Source: Hymenobacter sp. PAMC 26628 (GTDB lineage: Bacteria > Bacteroidota > Bacteroidia > Cytophagales > Hymenobacteraceae). Taken from it: a DNA stretch of 64,000 nt. How positions within the stretch are numbered: the stretch's first letter is position 1; each line of letters begins with the position of its first letter. The stretch covers positions 4,216,001 to 4,280,000 of the forward strand of contig NZ_CP014304.1 of the NCBI RefSeq assembly GCF_001562275.1, given 5' to 3'. Of this stretch, positions 33,508 through 41,113 are shown in pieces. The notes under the pieces are model-generated. The model saw only the letters and a program-made list of their open reading frames with translations. It did not search any database and was not told where the DNA came from. The position numbers were made by a program, and so were the translations under genes.

Positions 33508-34317
33508 CTAAGCGTCCATCTGCTTCACCAAGTTGTAGAGCCGCTGGTAACCGGCTGCGTCCTCAGGGCCCAGCGTAGCGTAGAGGGCGGCAGCGGTTTG
33601 CCCCAAGTGCAGCACCGCGTTGAAGCGCTGGACGACCGCTTCGCCTTGCAAATCCTCGTTCAACTGACGCTCCAATTGGTCGCCCAACGTTTCTGACACC
33701 ATTCCCCCGCTTTCGGACCGTTGGTAGAGCGGCAGGGGCTCGCTGGTCACCGCAGCCAGCAAACTGATTGGGCTAAAGGCCGAGGCATTGCCAACAATTT
33801 TGTGAAAAAATGAAAAGTCAGCCGGTTGGCTGCTCCCAATGGCCTCGCCTCGGGCAGCGGGCCCCGTGAAATAAGGCGCGAGCGCGGCACGCAGCGTGAA
33901 GGGTAACAGCCCCGCGGCATCCACCCGGTGGCGGATGCTGCCGTCTTCGTTCCAATCGCCGTCATCGTCACTGCCATGGATTTCAAGTAACTCCTGGCGC
34001 TGTCCCACGGCAAAATCGAAGAAATTGCCTCGATAAATCTTAAAGAAATCGCAGAGCTCCAGCCCGGCCAGTTGCACGCAGCGGTGAAGGTCCGTTAGGG
34101 CGTTGTCCAGCACCTGCAAACTGTAGAACGGGAGGGCCTGCTCGGCTGCGTGTTGGGTGCCGGCCGCCGCATCCTGGGCGACCAGCGCGGTCATTTGCGC
34201 CACGGTCTGCCGGGGAACGGCGACGAACTGGAGGCCTGCGAGGCCGCGCATGTAGTCGTTGAAGAGAGAGGCTAGGGTGCCGTAGCCTTCGATTGGCGTT
34301 AAGACGTGGATTCTCAT
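33508..34317 (-). CDS. Hypothetical protein
   Basis: 269 residues with no recognised family. Contains a very acidic loop (EIHGSDDDGDWNEDGSIRHR, about residues 112-131) that may bind a cation, and a helical C-terminus. It lies about 125 bp downstream of the dnaB-like gene, separated by the GGTTTATCGTGTAAACC palindrome. Position suggests a replication or phage-derived accessory role, nothing more. Confidence 0.5.
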   Translation of the reverse strand: MRIHVLTPIEGYGTLASLFNDYMRGLAGLQFVAVPRQTVAQMTALVAQDAAAGTQHAAEQALPFYSLQVLDNALTDLHRCVQLAGLELCDFFKIYRGNFFDFAVGQRQELLEIHGSDDDGDWNEDGSIRHRVDAAGLLPFTLRAALAPYFTGPAARGEAIGSSQPADFSFFHKIVGNASAFSPISLLAAVTSEPLPLYQRSESGGMVSETLGDQLERQLNEDLQGEAVVQRFNAVLHLGQTAAALYATLGPEDAAGYQRLYNLVKQMDA

Positions 34318-34389
34318 AAGAAGGAAAATGAAGAGTTAGGGGGGCTGGGTACGCCGTTTGTAAAACCGGGAATGTTCAGTTTTATGAAT

Positions 34390-34406
34390 GGTTTATCGTG
34401 TAAACC
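34390..34406. promoter_or_regulatory. Internal GTGTAAACC palindrome
   Basis: GGTTTATCGTGTAAACC carries two inverted copies of the GGTTTAcac motif that also forms the putative arm sites at both element ends. It lies between the dnaB-like gene and the next leftward gene and may be an operator for the same protein. Confidence 0.4.
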
Positions 34407-34443
34407 ACCAATTGTCAATTGATTGAGCGGATACTGAGCAGGA

Positions 34444-35877
34444 CTAAAAGGGAGGGTCGCGGTCGAACTGGGAAGTAGGCAGGGCCCTGGTCGCGTGGTC
34501 GTCCAACGCGTTGGACACTGTCACAGGAGCATCAGCTTCCAGGTCTTCGTAGCGCCCCGTTGCCATGTTGGAGCGCACAAACACGTTGGCTAGGGCCCCG
34601 TTGCGATGCTTGGCAATGATGAACTCTGTCAAGTCGGCGGTGGAGTTGCCCTCGCTGTCCTGCAGGGTGCCGTAGTATTCGGCCCGGTAGGGGAAAATCA
34701 CAACGTCCGCGTCCTGCTCAATGGCCCCGCTCTCGCGCAGATCCGAGAGCTGCGGCTTCTTGTCGCCGCCCCGGGTTTCCACCGCCCGCGAGAGCTGGCA
34801 CATGGCCAGCACCGGTATTTTGAGCTCCTTGGCCACAAGTTTTAGCCCGCGCGAGATGGAACTGATCTCCTGCTCGCGGTTGCCGCGGGCGTCGCCCGTC
34901 ATTAATTGCAGGTAGTCCACCATAGCGAAACGCGCGCCGTGTTCTTGCACGGCTTTGGCAGCCTTAGCCCGGAACTCGCCCACGCTCAAGCCGGGCGTGT
35001 CGTCGAGCAACAGGCGTGAACGGGCCGTACCGGCGGCGCGGGTGCGGATGCTCTCCGCCTCAGCTGGGCTCAAGCGGGCCCCCTTGGTGAGCTGCGAGGT
35101 GGTGTAGCTTAGTTCGTTAGCAATGAGCTTTTTAACCAGTTGGCCCGCGCCCATCTCCAACGAGACAAAGAAGCCGGGCACGCCTGCTGCTTCGGCCATG
35201 GCGGCCATGGCCAGTGAGGCGCTGGTTTTGCCCATGCCGGGCCGCGCCGCCACGATGATCAAATCCTCGGGCTGCCAGCCGCCCGTCACCTTGTCGAGGG
35301 CCCACAACCCCGACGTCACCCCCGTGATGCCGTTGGGGGCCCGGGTCGCGGCCACGATTTCGTCCACGGCGGCGGGAAAGCGTTCGGCCACGGTTTGGGC
35401 CCGGCGCAGTTGCAGCGTGTCGTGCAGCTCGTTGAGCGTGCGCTGGGCCGCAGCCAGCAAGTCGTGCGGATCGTGGGTAGGCGAAAGCGCCTGATCGCGC
35501 AGTTGAGCTGCCATCTCTGCGACGCAACGCTTCGTGTGCAATTCGACCAGCTGCAGACAGTAGGTTTTCAGGTGTAAGTCCGACGGTACGCATTTGACGA
35601 GATGGCCCACATCGGCCGCGCCACCGGCTCTTTCCAGTAAACCATCCGTTAGCAACTGCTGAATTACGGTCAGTACGTCCACCGCATCGCCTTTGCTGTG
35701 AAGCACTTGTATCGTACGATACACGACTTGGTAAGCAGGGCGGTAGAAGACGGCCGCGCCGGCGCGTAGCAAGGCTATGGTTAGGCTAACGGCGTCGCGC
35801 GACAGGAGCATGTTCCCCAACACGGCGGCTTCAAGGTCGGTGTTGGCCGGTGGGGCAAGGAGGTCAGCGGTTGTCAT
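34444..35877 (-). CDS. dnaB: Replicative DNA helicase, DnaB type
   Basis: 477 residues from the ATG at 35877 (MTTADLLAPPANTDLEAAVL); an upstream extension in the same frame is unlikely coding. N-terminal DnaB domain (NTDLEAAVLGNMLLSRDAVS), then the RecA-like core with Walker A ARPGMGKTSAS (Lys217), FFVSLEMGAGQLVKKLIANE, Walker B MVDYLQLM, and the DnaB-specific SDLRESGAIEQDAD. It unwinds DNA at the element origin. It overlaps the replication initiator gene by four bases. This is an element-borne copy, as in replicating phages and plasmids, and it implies the element can replicate autonomously when excised. Confidence 0.93.
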   Translation of the reverse strand: MTTADLLAPPANTDLEAAVLGNMLLSRDAVSLTIALLRAGAAVFYRPAYQVVYRTIQVLHSKGDAVDVLTVIQQLLTDGLLERAGGAADVGHLVKCVPSDLHLKTYCLQLVELHTKRCVAEMAAQLRDQALSPTHDPHDLLAAAQRTLNELHDTLQLRRAQTVAERFPAAVDEIVAATRAPNGITGVTSGLWALDKVTGGWQPEDLIIVAARPGMGKTSASLAMAAMAEAAGVPGFFVSLEMGAGQLVKKLIANELSYTTSQLTKGARLSPAEAESIRTRAAGTARSRLLLDDTPGLSVGEFRAKAAKAVQEHGARFAMVDYLQLMTGDARGNREQEISSISRGLKLVAKELKIPVLAMCQLSRAVETRGGDKKPQLSDLRESGAIEQDADVVIFPYRAEYYGTLQDSEGNSTADLTEFIIAKHRNGALANVFVRSNMATGRYEDLEADAPVTVSNALDDHATRALPTSQFDRDPPF

Positions 35878-36770
35878 AGGTAATTGTTTTGTTGTTGTTG
35901 CCGCACTTTGTCGGCGATGGCGAAGGGGGCAGCCACTGGCGGGGACCCGCCTGCGGGACCCGAGACACGGGACTTGAATGGTTCGGGGTTTTCCTCGTCG
36001 AGCCAACAGGACCCGCGCAGCCACGTCAGCGGGTTTTTCCGAAAATGCTTGTCTGGCGTCGCGGCCACGTAGGCCGGCACGGCGGCGAGCGCCGCGACGC
36101 GCTCGGCGGGCTTTAGCGACTGCCACTGCCCCTTCGATTTTTTACGATCCCGCTTGTAAGCGTAGGCGTCCCAAAACTCTTCGAAGCTGAGGCCCGGTGT
36201 GGTCGTGGTACGGGAAGGCGCTGTCTCCATTTCTGAGGGGAAAAGAGTAGCCTCTCTTCCACCAATTGGCGCACTTGCGGCGCTAGCCGCTGATGTATTA
36301 TTTACCTGTAAACTCTCTGGAGTATTAAGTGTAGTATTACTGCCGGAATTTCCGGGTAGGGCGAGGGGTAAATTCCGGGTAGGGGTAGCCGGAATTTCCG
36401 GGTAGGCTGGGGGGGTATTTCCGTGTACCGGCGTTTTCCGGGTACCCGGAAAGTCCGGGTAGGGGTTGGCCGCGGCCTTGGCGGCAATGGCCGCCGCGAC
36501 GGGAGCCAGTGTGCGGTAGAATCCGGTGCGTTCCCGTACGACGTGCTTCACTAGCAAGCCGTCTTTTTCGAGCAACTGGACCGCAACGCTGGCCGTGTCT
36601 TTGGCGATGGTGAGGCGAGCAGCTAGGTGGGCATCGGAGCAATCGCAGCAGCCGCGGTTGGCGGCGTGCAGGCTCACGATTTCGGCTAGCACTAAACGTG
36701 TAGCGGGCGGGTAAGGCAGGCGCAACACGTCGGCCGGCAGCGTTAAGGGCAGGGTGCTGGGATGAGCCAT
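35874..36770 (-). CDS. Replication initiator with embedded origin
   Basis: 298 residues from the ATG at 36770. The N-terminal ~90 residues are a winged helix (LVLAEIVSLHAANRGCCDCS, DAHLAARLTIAKDTASVAVQ, LLEKDGLL), as in phage replisome organizers. A low-complexity linker rich in Pro/Thr follows (about 105-150), and the C-terminal part (SFEEFWDAYAYKRDRKKSKG, WQSLKP, NPLTWLRGSCWLDE) is the DnaC/helicase-loading-partner type. The linker DNA contains six spaced copies of a TTCCGGGTAGG-like repeat followed by an AT-rich stretch. This is the lambda O arrangement: binding sites inside the initiator gene. The protein overlaps dnaB by ATGA. Confidence 0.85.
   Translation of the reverse strand: MAHPSTLPLTLPADVLRLPYPPATRLVLAEIVSLHAANRGCCDCSDAHLAARLTIAKDTASVAVQLLEKDGLLVKHVVRERTGFYRTLAPVAAAIAAKAAANPYPDFPGTRKTPVHGNTPPAYPEIPATPTRNLPLALPGNSGSNTTLNTPESLQVNNTSAASAASAPIGGREATLFPSEMETAPSRTTTTPGLSFEEFWDAYAYKRDRKKSKGQWQSLKPAERVAALAAVPAYVAATPDKHFRKNPLTWLRGSCWLDEENPEPFKSRVSGPAGGSPPVAAPFAIADKVRQQQQNNYL
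36291..36465. other. Putative replication origin: iterons plus AT-rich unwinding region
   Basis: Six copies of (T)TTCCGGGTAGG-like sequence begin their CCGGGTA core at 36352, 36375, 36398, 36421, 36438 and 36455: spacings of 23, 23, 23, 17 and 17 bp. Copies 1 and 3 share 18 identical bases. Neither spacing is a multiple of three, so each copy is read in a different codon phase and a protein repeat cannot explain them. The 52 bp directly beside (36291-36342) are AT-rich (TGATGTATTATTTACC.., AGTATTAAGTGTAGTATTAC). This is the layout of a theta origin. Confidence 0.8.
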
Positions 36771-36795
36771 GGGCGCGCTTAGCGGAATAGCACTA

Positions 36796-37578
36796 CTAAG
36801 CGGCCGCTCGCAATTCGGCGGGAGCGATACCGCACCTGAGCATGGCATCAAAGGCCGCCGTGAGCGTCTGAGGGATGCCAGCAGCGGCGATTTGCTCCAG
36901 GGTACAGCCTTGTTCGACCAATTCGTCCATTAAGGCCGCGGTGCAGGCCTTGGCTGGCTCCAGTTGGCGTAGCACCTGGCGGCCAGAGAGCGAGCTAACC
37001 CGCATTCCGTTTTCCACTGCGTCACGCCTGTATTGGCTAGGGGTCCGGGTGGTCAGCAACCACATGACTTGGCGGTGGTGCTGGATAAGAACGTGCGGGT
37101 CATTGGCAAGGCGCCACAAGTATGCGTTGGCCGCTTTGACGTGAGTTACCTGTACATCGGTGCGGGTTAGTGCGACTAAGGGCGTGGCCGCTGGCGCTGC
37201 CGACTGTGAGGCTCTCAATCGAGCTTCCATGCGGTCAAACTGGGCAATGTATTGCTCAAGGAAGGCGGCGGCGCGTTTTCCTCGGAACGCCAAAAGCAAG
37301 CGTACGCACCCCTGCCGGGTCATGACGACTTCCCGTTGCTGGCGATTACGGCTGTCGCGGTAAGTAATCGAATGATAATTCATTCGATCAAACTCTGGAC
37401 TTACATCCAAGTTGTCCAGAGTTTGCAACAGGTTGCCATGCGTCATGTCGAGGTCCTTCGACATGGGCAGCGTACTGGTAATTGGTGTGCCCTTTTTTGA
37501 TAGGTAAACCCCTGAGTTCTCGTTAACTTTGTCGTGCACTCCAAAGCACTCCAAAGCGTTGCGGTCGTCGGCATTCAT
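36796..37578 (-). CDS. Rha-type phage regulatory protein
   Basis: 260 residues from the ATG at 37578, which overlaps the previous stop (ATGA). The Rha/KilA-N-like N-terminal part is clear: LPMSKDLDMTHGNLLQTLDN, EFDRMNYHSITYRDSRNRQQ, then VVMTRQGCVRLLLAFRGKRA and AAFLEQYIAQFDRMEARLR. Rha proteins regulate lytic development of lambdoid phages. The C-terminal half is a helical domain specific to this protein, ending in EQIAAAGIPQTLTAAFDAML. Operon with the excisionase-like gene and the replication genes. Confidence 0.8.
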   Translation of the reverse strand: MNADDRNALECFGVHDKVNENSGVYLSKKGTPITSTLPMSKDLDMTHGNLLQTLDNLDVSPEFDRMNYHSITYRDSRNRQQREVVMTRQGCVRLLLAFRGKRAAAFLEQYIAQFDRMEARLRASQSAAPAATPLVALTRTDVQVTHVKAANAYLWRLANDPHVLIQHHRQVMWLLTTRTPSQYRRDAVENGMRVSSLSGRQVLRQLEPAKACTAALMDELVEQGCTLEQIAAAGIPQTLTAAFDAMLRCGIAPAELRAAA

Positions 37579-37865
37579 ATGCAGGCGGCCGTTTCGTTTT
37601 GGGCTCGCTTGCCAGCCTGGATCCACGCTAGTAGTTCAGCACGATCAAAATACAATCTTTGGCCTCGCTTGCTGTGCGGAATGCGCCGCGCTGATACTAA
37701 CGCGTATAGGCGGGCCTTACTTAAGCGTGTTATTTCTTGAGCCAGCTCAATGCCACCGATGTGAGCGACGTTCTCGGTATTACTGCCAAGCTTTTCCAAG
37801 ATTTGCAGTGCCAGAGTTTCCAGGTTAGTCAGTCTGGTACTGAGGTTTTCAAAGGGGTTATGCAT
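37575..37865 (-). CDS. Excisionase-like helix-turn-helix protein
   Basis: 96 residues from the ATG at 37865. An N-terminal helix (LSTRLTNLETLALQILEKLG) precedes the MerR/Xis-type winged helix: ELAQEITRLSKARLYALVSA, RRIPHSKRGQRLYFDRAELL, AWIQ. This is the usual helix_turn_helix_17 excisionase fold in Bacteroidota elements. It is close to the integrase and overlaps the Rha gene. Probably the directionality factor for excision, or a regulator of the replication operon. Confidence 0.75.
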   Translation of the reverse strand: MHNPFENLSTRLTNLETLALQILEKLGSNTENVAHIGGIELAQEITRLSKARLYALVSARRIPHSKRGQRLYFDRAELLAWIQAGKRAQNETAACI

Positions 37866-37935
37866 GGCTTCCGTCTGATTAGTTTGACGGGCCAAAATTG
37901 CCTTTGTGCGTAGGACGGTAACCGGTTACAACCGG

Positions 37936-38913
37936 TTACGAAATTCTACCATCAATTATATTGATCTCATTTTCAGCCATTTGTTTTGAGCCATCTTTTA
38001 GGTAAGGTAGTGCTGCGCGAATACGGCTTATCATATTGCGCCCCTTTTGAGCTGTATCATTATCAAACCCTAACCGGTTATCCTTAGTCGAATAGCGGCA
38101 GTATTCATTGTACAAGCTGTCACCGCTGTTATATCCAGCATTGCGAGCCAGTTGGTTAGCCTGTTCTCCACGCTGCAATACTTGGTGCTCGTAGATTAGA
38201 ATTAAAGCCAACGTGGGTAACGGCATTTTGCCATTCTCCTTGAAAGGCGTTTGAATGGCTACACCGTTCTTCAACTGCTGCTGCCGAGTTTCAATCCTTC
38301 TACTCACGGCTTGTAATACACTACTCACTACAACCGCTGGCACAGCTTGATGCTTGGCAACGGCTAAACCAGGACGGGAAATGAATAACCCAGCCTCCTC
38401 ATCTGTGCCTTTCCAATTCTGGAAAAATGCTTCCAACCGCGTTGGTTCGAGTATGCCCATGTCCACGTTCCAGCCTGTACCACTCACATGGTACAGGTTA
38501 TAATTGGCCAAACAAGTAGCCACTTTGCCCACAGCAGTATTGAGTTGATCACAATCTATCTCGTCAGCATCTTCCAGCCACTCCGAAATCCTTGCCGCTA
38601 CCGTTGCCTCACCATCAACTAGTTGTGTGGCGAAATAGAACAAAAATTTGTCACTGTAGAGACTAGGCGGTTCCGCGAAGGCTTGGTGACCGTCCTCCGA
38701 GATCCAGCCGCCGGCTCCATCTGGAGGCAATCCTTTAGGCTGGTATGTTGCAGTTGAAGCCGGGTTAACTAAGACTTCCCGCCACCCCCGTTGCCAAAGG
38801 CTATTCCAACTCGCGCAATTTTTAGCTTCGGGGCCAAAATGTGTTACCAATGCTGCTTCAGCATTGGCGGCAGCTTGCTTCCGTTGGGCTAGTTGTTCGC
38901 TGTAAGAAGCCAT
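37936..38913 (-). CDS. Integrase-linked protein with domain shared with relaxase-linked protein
   Basis: 325 residues, no known family. It follows the integrase stop by 23 bp on the same strand. The N-terminal half has a Trp-rich region (SWNSLWQRGWREVL) and a mixed fold. The final ~95 residues (MPLPTLALILIYEHQVLQRG.., LARNAGYNSGDSLYNEYCRY, RIRAALPYLKDGSKQMAENE) align with the C-terminus of the protein at 6896-7867. The two proteins thus share a helical domain although they lie at opposite element ends. Likely a conserved accessory of integrase in this element type. Confidence 0.65.
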   Translation of the reverse strand: MASYSEQLAQRKQAAANAEAALVTHFGPEAKNCASWNSLWQRGWREVLVNPASTATYQPKGLPPDGAGGWISEDGHQAFAEPPSLYSDKFLFYFATQLVDGEATVAARISEWLEDADEIDCDQLNTAVGKVATCLANYNLYHVSGTGWNVDMGILEPTRLEAFFQNWKGTDEEAGLFISRPGLAVAKHQAVPAVVVSSVLQAVSRRIETRQQQLKNGVAIQTPFKENGKMPLPTLALILIYEHQVLQRGEQANQLARNAGYNSGDSLYNEYCRYSTKDNRLGFDNDTAQKGRNMISRIRAALPYLKDGSKQMAENEINIIDGRIS

Positions 38914-38936
38914 AAGCTGCCTTATGTAAAAAGTAG

Positions 38937-40313
38937 TTACAAGAGTTTATCAAATTCTGCATCGACCTGTACCGAAGCGAAGCTATCCAGGTACACAGAC
39001 GTGACGGCCTCAGACTTATGTCCCATGGCTTGGCTGATAATGGCCGTTTTGGTACCGTTCAGCTTCATAGCCGTGGCAAAGGAGTGTCGAGCAACATATG
39101 TTGTGAGCGAGGTCGTGATACCCGCCTGCTCAGCCAGCACTTTCAAATCCTCATTGACTTGCCCAAGCACCTTGTGCAAACGGTTTTTGATTTGTGTGGG
39201 CGTCTGGTGCCTTGCTGGGTCCAGAATGGGGAACAGATAACTCTCAGGCGTGGCCCGTGTCAAGGGGGCGTAAGCGCTCACCAAATTGGAAGCCGGACCC
39301 AGCAGCTTAAGCGAAAACTTCCCGCCCGTCTTCTGGCGCACGTAGTGCAGGCGTTCGGGCTGACCAACTGCGTCAAAGCTTACGTCTCGCCAGCGGAGTT
39401 GCGCCAGATCCACGAAGTTGATGCCCCCGCCATAGAACGAAAAGAGGAAAACCTCTCTGGCCAGGCGCAACCGGTCAGTGCCCGGCTGCAAGGCCTCGAG
39501 CCGGCGCACGGCATCACGGGGCAGGGCCCGCTTGGTGGTGCTCACGTCGAACTTGCCCACGCTAAACTTGTGCTTCTCGGCAACCGTGCGCGCGAACGGA
39601 TAGTAGTCGGCTTTGGCCACGCCCGCGGCAATGGCCTTGTTGAGTACGGCCCGCAGGGTCCGAAAGCGGAGCGATAATGTAATCTCCTCGATGCCCGTGG
39701 CGCGCAGCGCCGACTCCCACTCCGTGCAAAAGGCCACCGTTACGCGCTCGAAGGGCACGTCGTGCTTGCTCACCCAGGCAGCTTTGTCTGCCTCCTGCCC
39801 CCTTCCTAGTGGCGGCTCAGGCGCGCCGTGCGCACTGCCGACGAACTTGGCCAACTGGCTGGCCAGGTCCCGGTAAATACCTGCGTTGCCGATCTGCCCG
39901 ACCGCGGCCATGCCGGCGGCCAGCTCCTCGACGTAGGCCAGCAGCTTCACGCGGCGCGTGGCCTTTCGTCCTTCGATGGCCTTGGTGGCCACAGCAAGCG
40001 CATCGTGTTGCTCGTCGGCTGCTGCCAATGTGCCAGCGGCTTCACTGTACTTGGCTTCCCATTTTCCTAAGGAATTCAGTAGCTGCTCGCGGTGTGGCTC
40101 CGGGTAGCTCTTGCGAATGGCCTCCCGGTAGTTGCTCTTGCTGGCGTTCCAGTATTTGGGCAGGAGCGAGAGTCCGGTGGACAGGTACTTGCGCTTGCGG
40201 TCTTTCGTGATGCACACCAGCAAGGGGTGTGAGCCATCAGCCAGCGTTTTGCTGGTGTAGTACACGACCCGCACCGTGGCGCGCCCTTCTTTATGACCGG
40301 TGGTCTTGCTCAT
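38937..40313 (-). CDS. int: Tyrosine recombinase (integrase), Bacteroidota type
   Basis: 458 residues. N-terminal arm-binding part (VRVVYYTSKTLADGSHPLLV), a SAM-like core-binding domain, and the catalytic domain with FLFSFYGGGINFVDLAQLRW (box I), YVARHSFATAM (Arg409, His410), MGHKSEAVTSVYLDSF (His432 and the nucleophile Tyr441). In box I the position normally held by the first catalytic Arg appears to be Gly or Asn; similar Arg-less box I sequences occur in other Bacteroidota integrases, but activity should be confirmed. It lies 156 bp from the attR core, with GGTTTACAC sites between. Confidence 0.92.
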   Translation of the reverse strand: MSKTTGHKEGRATVRVVYYTSKTLADGSHPLLVCITKDRKRKYLSTGLSLLPKYWNASKSNYREAIRKSYPEPHREQLLNSLGKWEAKYSEAAGTLAAADEQHDALAVATKAIEGRKATRRVKLLAYVEELAAGMAAVGQIGNAGIYRDLASQLAKFVGSAHGAPEPPLGRGQEADKAAWVSKHDVPFERVTVAFCTEWESALRATGIEEITLSLRFRTLRAVLNKAIAAGVAKADYYPFARTVAEKHKFSVGKFDVSTTKRALPRDAVRRLEALQPGTDRLRLAREVFLFSFYGGGINFVDLAQLRWRDVSFDAVGQPERLHYVRQKTGGKFSLKLLGPASNLVSAYAPLTRATPESYLFPILDPARHQTPTQIKNRLHKVLGQVNEDLKVLAEQAGITTSLTTYVARHSFATAMKLNGTKTAIISQAMGHKSEAVTSVYLDSFASVQVDAEFDKLL

Positions 40314-40316
40314 CGC

Positions 40317-40352
40317 GTGTAAACCAATGGCGGTTTACACGCCGGTTTACAC
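40317..40352. promoter_or_regulatory. Right arm-type sites and integrase operator
   Basis: GGTTTACAC at 40332-40340 and 40344-40352 (12-bp spacing, as at the left end), plus the inverted copy GTGTAAACC at 40317-40325, only 3 bp upstream of the integrase ATG. Binding here would both assemble the recombination complex and repress integrase. Confidence 0.65.
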
Positions 40353-40468
40353 AAATGTAATAGAAAGCCAGATAGTAACGATAAGCAACAATAGAATGAA
40401 TAGCTGTTATTAGACGGTTTATGGCAGTTTTGATGAACGGGGCTAACCCATAATTAGACTACTGCCAT

Positions 40469-40514
40469 AGCTTCCCAAGCTGAGGGTCGCGAGTTCGAAC
40501 CTCGTTTCTCGCTC
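40469..40514. repeat. attR core (46-bp direct repeat, right copy)
   Basis: Exact copy of 6745-6790, that is, the 3' half of tRNA-Gly without its 5' half. Followed by the hairpin CAGCCACT..AGTGGCTG and TTTT (40524-40557), the probable original tRNA terminator. Confidence 0.92.
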
Positions 40515-40523
40515 ATTCAGAAT

Positions 40524-40557
40524 CAGCCACTTATCCACAAGGATGAGTGGCTGTTTT
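40524..40557 (+). terminator. Ancestral tRNA-Gly terminator
   Basis: Stem CAGCCAC(40524-40530) / GTGGCTG(40547-40553), extended inside by TATCC/GGAT pairing, followed by TTTT. Confidence 0.65.
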
Positions 40558-41113
40558 GTTTCTGGATTATACTATGGGTTATACAGGTGCGCTGTTGGAG
40601 GCTGGAAAGCTGGAAAAGGCCTCCGTTATAAATTTCCACTTTCCCAAGTTGAATATTAGCTCCCGCCGGGCGCAGGGTATCTTACTACCTAACATAATCG
40701 GCGTTATAAGCTGAGAGCGGGCAGAGTTTTTAGTTTATTGCGGCGTTACATTTAGCTGGCACCCCGACGGATTTGTCTTCGTCGGCGCTTCTAATTAGAG
40801 ACCGCCTTGCGCTCCAGCAGCTGGCTGCTTGGGGCTAGGGCGCCGGACCCACGGGCTTCCGGTGCGTCCGAAGTGAACAAGCGGTCCGCCCGGCAACCCC
40901 CAACGAGGCCAGGGCGAAAAGTCCGTATTTCAAGGGCCGCTTGGTCCTGCAGGTAGCGCCCCCGGTCGCGGGGGAGGCCCTGGTCGTCAGCGCGGGCCGC
41001 GCGCCGGACTTTAAGCAATGGCTGGACCACTAATCCACTGTTGGCTGCTGAGTCGGAGGTTTCCCCTATCTGTTCAACAACACCCAACTCAGAGCGACCC
41101 ATCTATCTGCCTC
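40558..41113. other. Intergenic region with a possible gene remnant and a lone IS-type end
   Basis: About 550 bp without a supported gene. On the plus strand a frame ending at 41033 reads ..EARAKSPYFKGRLVLQVAPP then VAGEALVVSAGRAPDFKQWL, which may be the tail of a lost gene. An IS-type terminal repeat lies at 41055-41085. Confidence 0.4.
41055..41085. repeat. Solo terminal repeat related to the 45.8/46.9 kb ends
   Basis: Nearly the same sequence as the right end of the unit at 45775-46915 (GGAGGTTTtCCCCTAT.TGTT.AACAACACCC), in the same orientation, with no partner end found in the window. Probably the relic of a related transposable unit deleted on its left side. Confidence 0.55.

Larger units (their letters stand above)
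6745..40514. mobile_element. Integrative mobilizable element in tRNA-Gly
   Basis: The 3' 46 bp of the tRNA-Gly gene (6745-6790) recur exactly at 40469-40514. Between the copies are, right to left, a tyrosine integrase next to the right junction, an excisionase-like protein, a Rha regulator, replication initiator, DnaB helicase, large virion-like proteins, toxin-antitoxin modules and a MobV relaxase. The unit length (repeat to repeat) is 33,724 bp. Short runs beyond the core also match (AATCAGCCACTTATC), because both ends carry a tRNA-style terminator hairpin. No type IV secretion, terminase or capsid genes are seen, so transfer would depend on a helper. Confidence 0.9.

Noticed and set aside
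36345..36465. CRISPR-like array in the initiator gene
   Set aside because: Repeats are about 11-18 bp with 23- and 17-bp periods and no spacer-sized units; iterons explain them.
6745..40514. Interpretation of the island as a complete prophage
   Set aside because: No terminase, portal, capsid, tail or lysis gene is visible; only replication, regulatory and internal-protein-like genes are phage-like.
6745..40514. Interpretation as a self-transmissible conjugative element
   Set aside because: Only a MobV relaxase is present; no VirB4/TraG-like ATPase, coupling protein or Tra genes were seen.
40791..41102. 103-codon minus-strand frame before the efflux operon
   Set aside because: It runs through a lone IS-type end and has no family-like pattern; the opposite strand shows a more plausible gene remnant.
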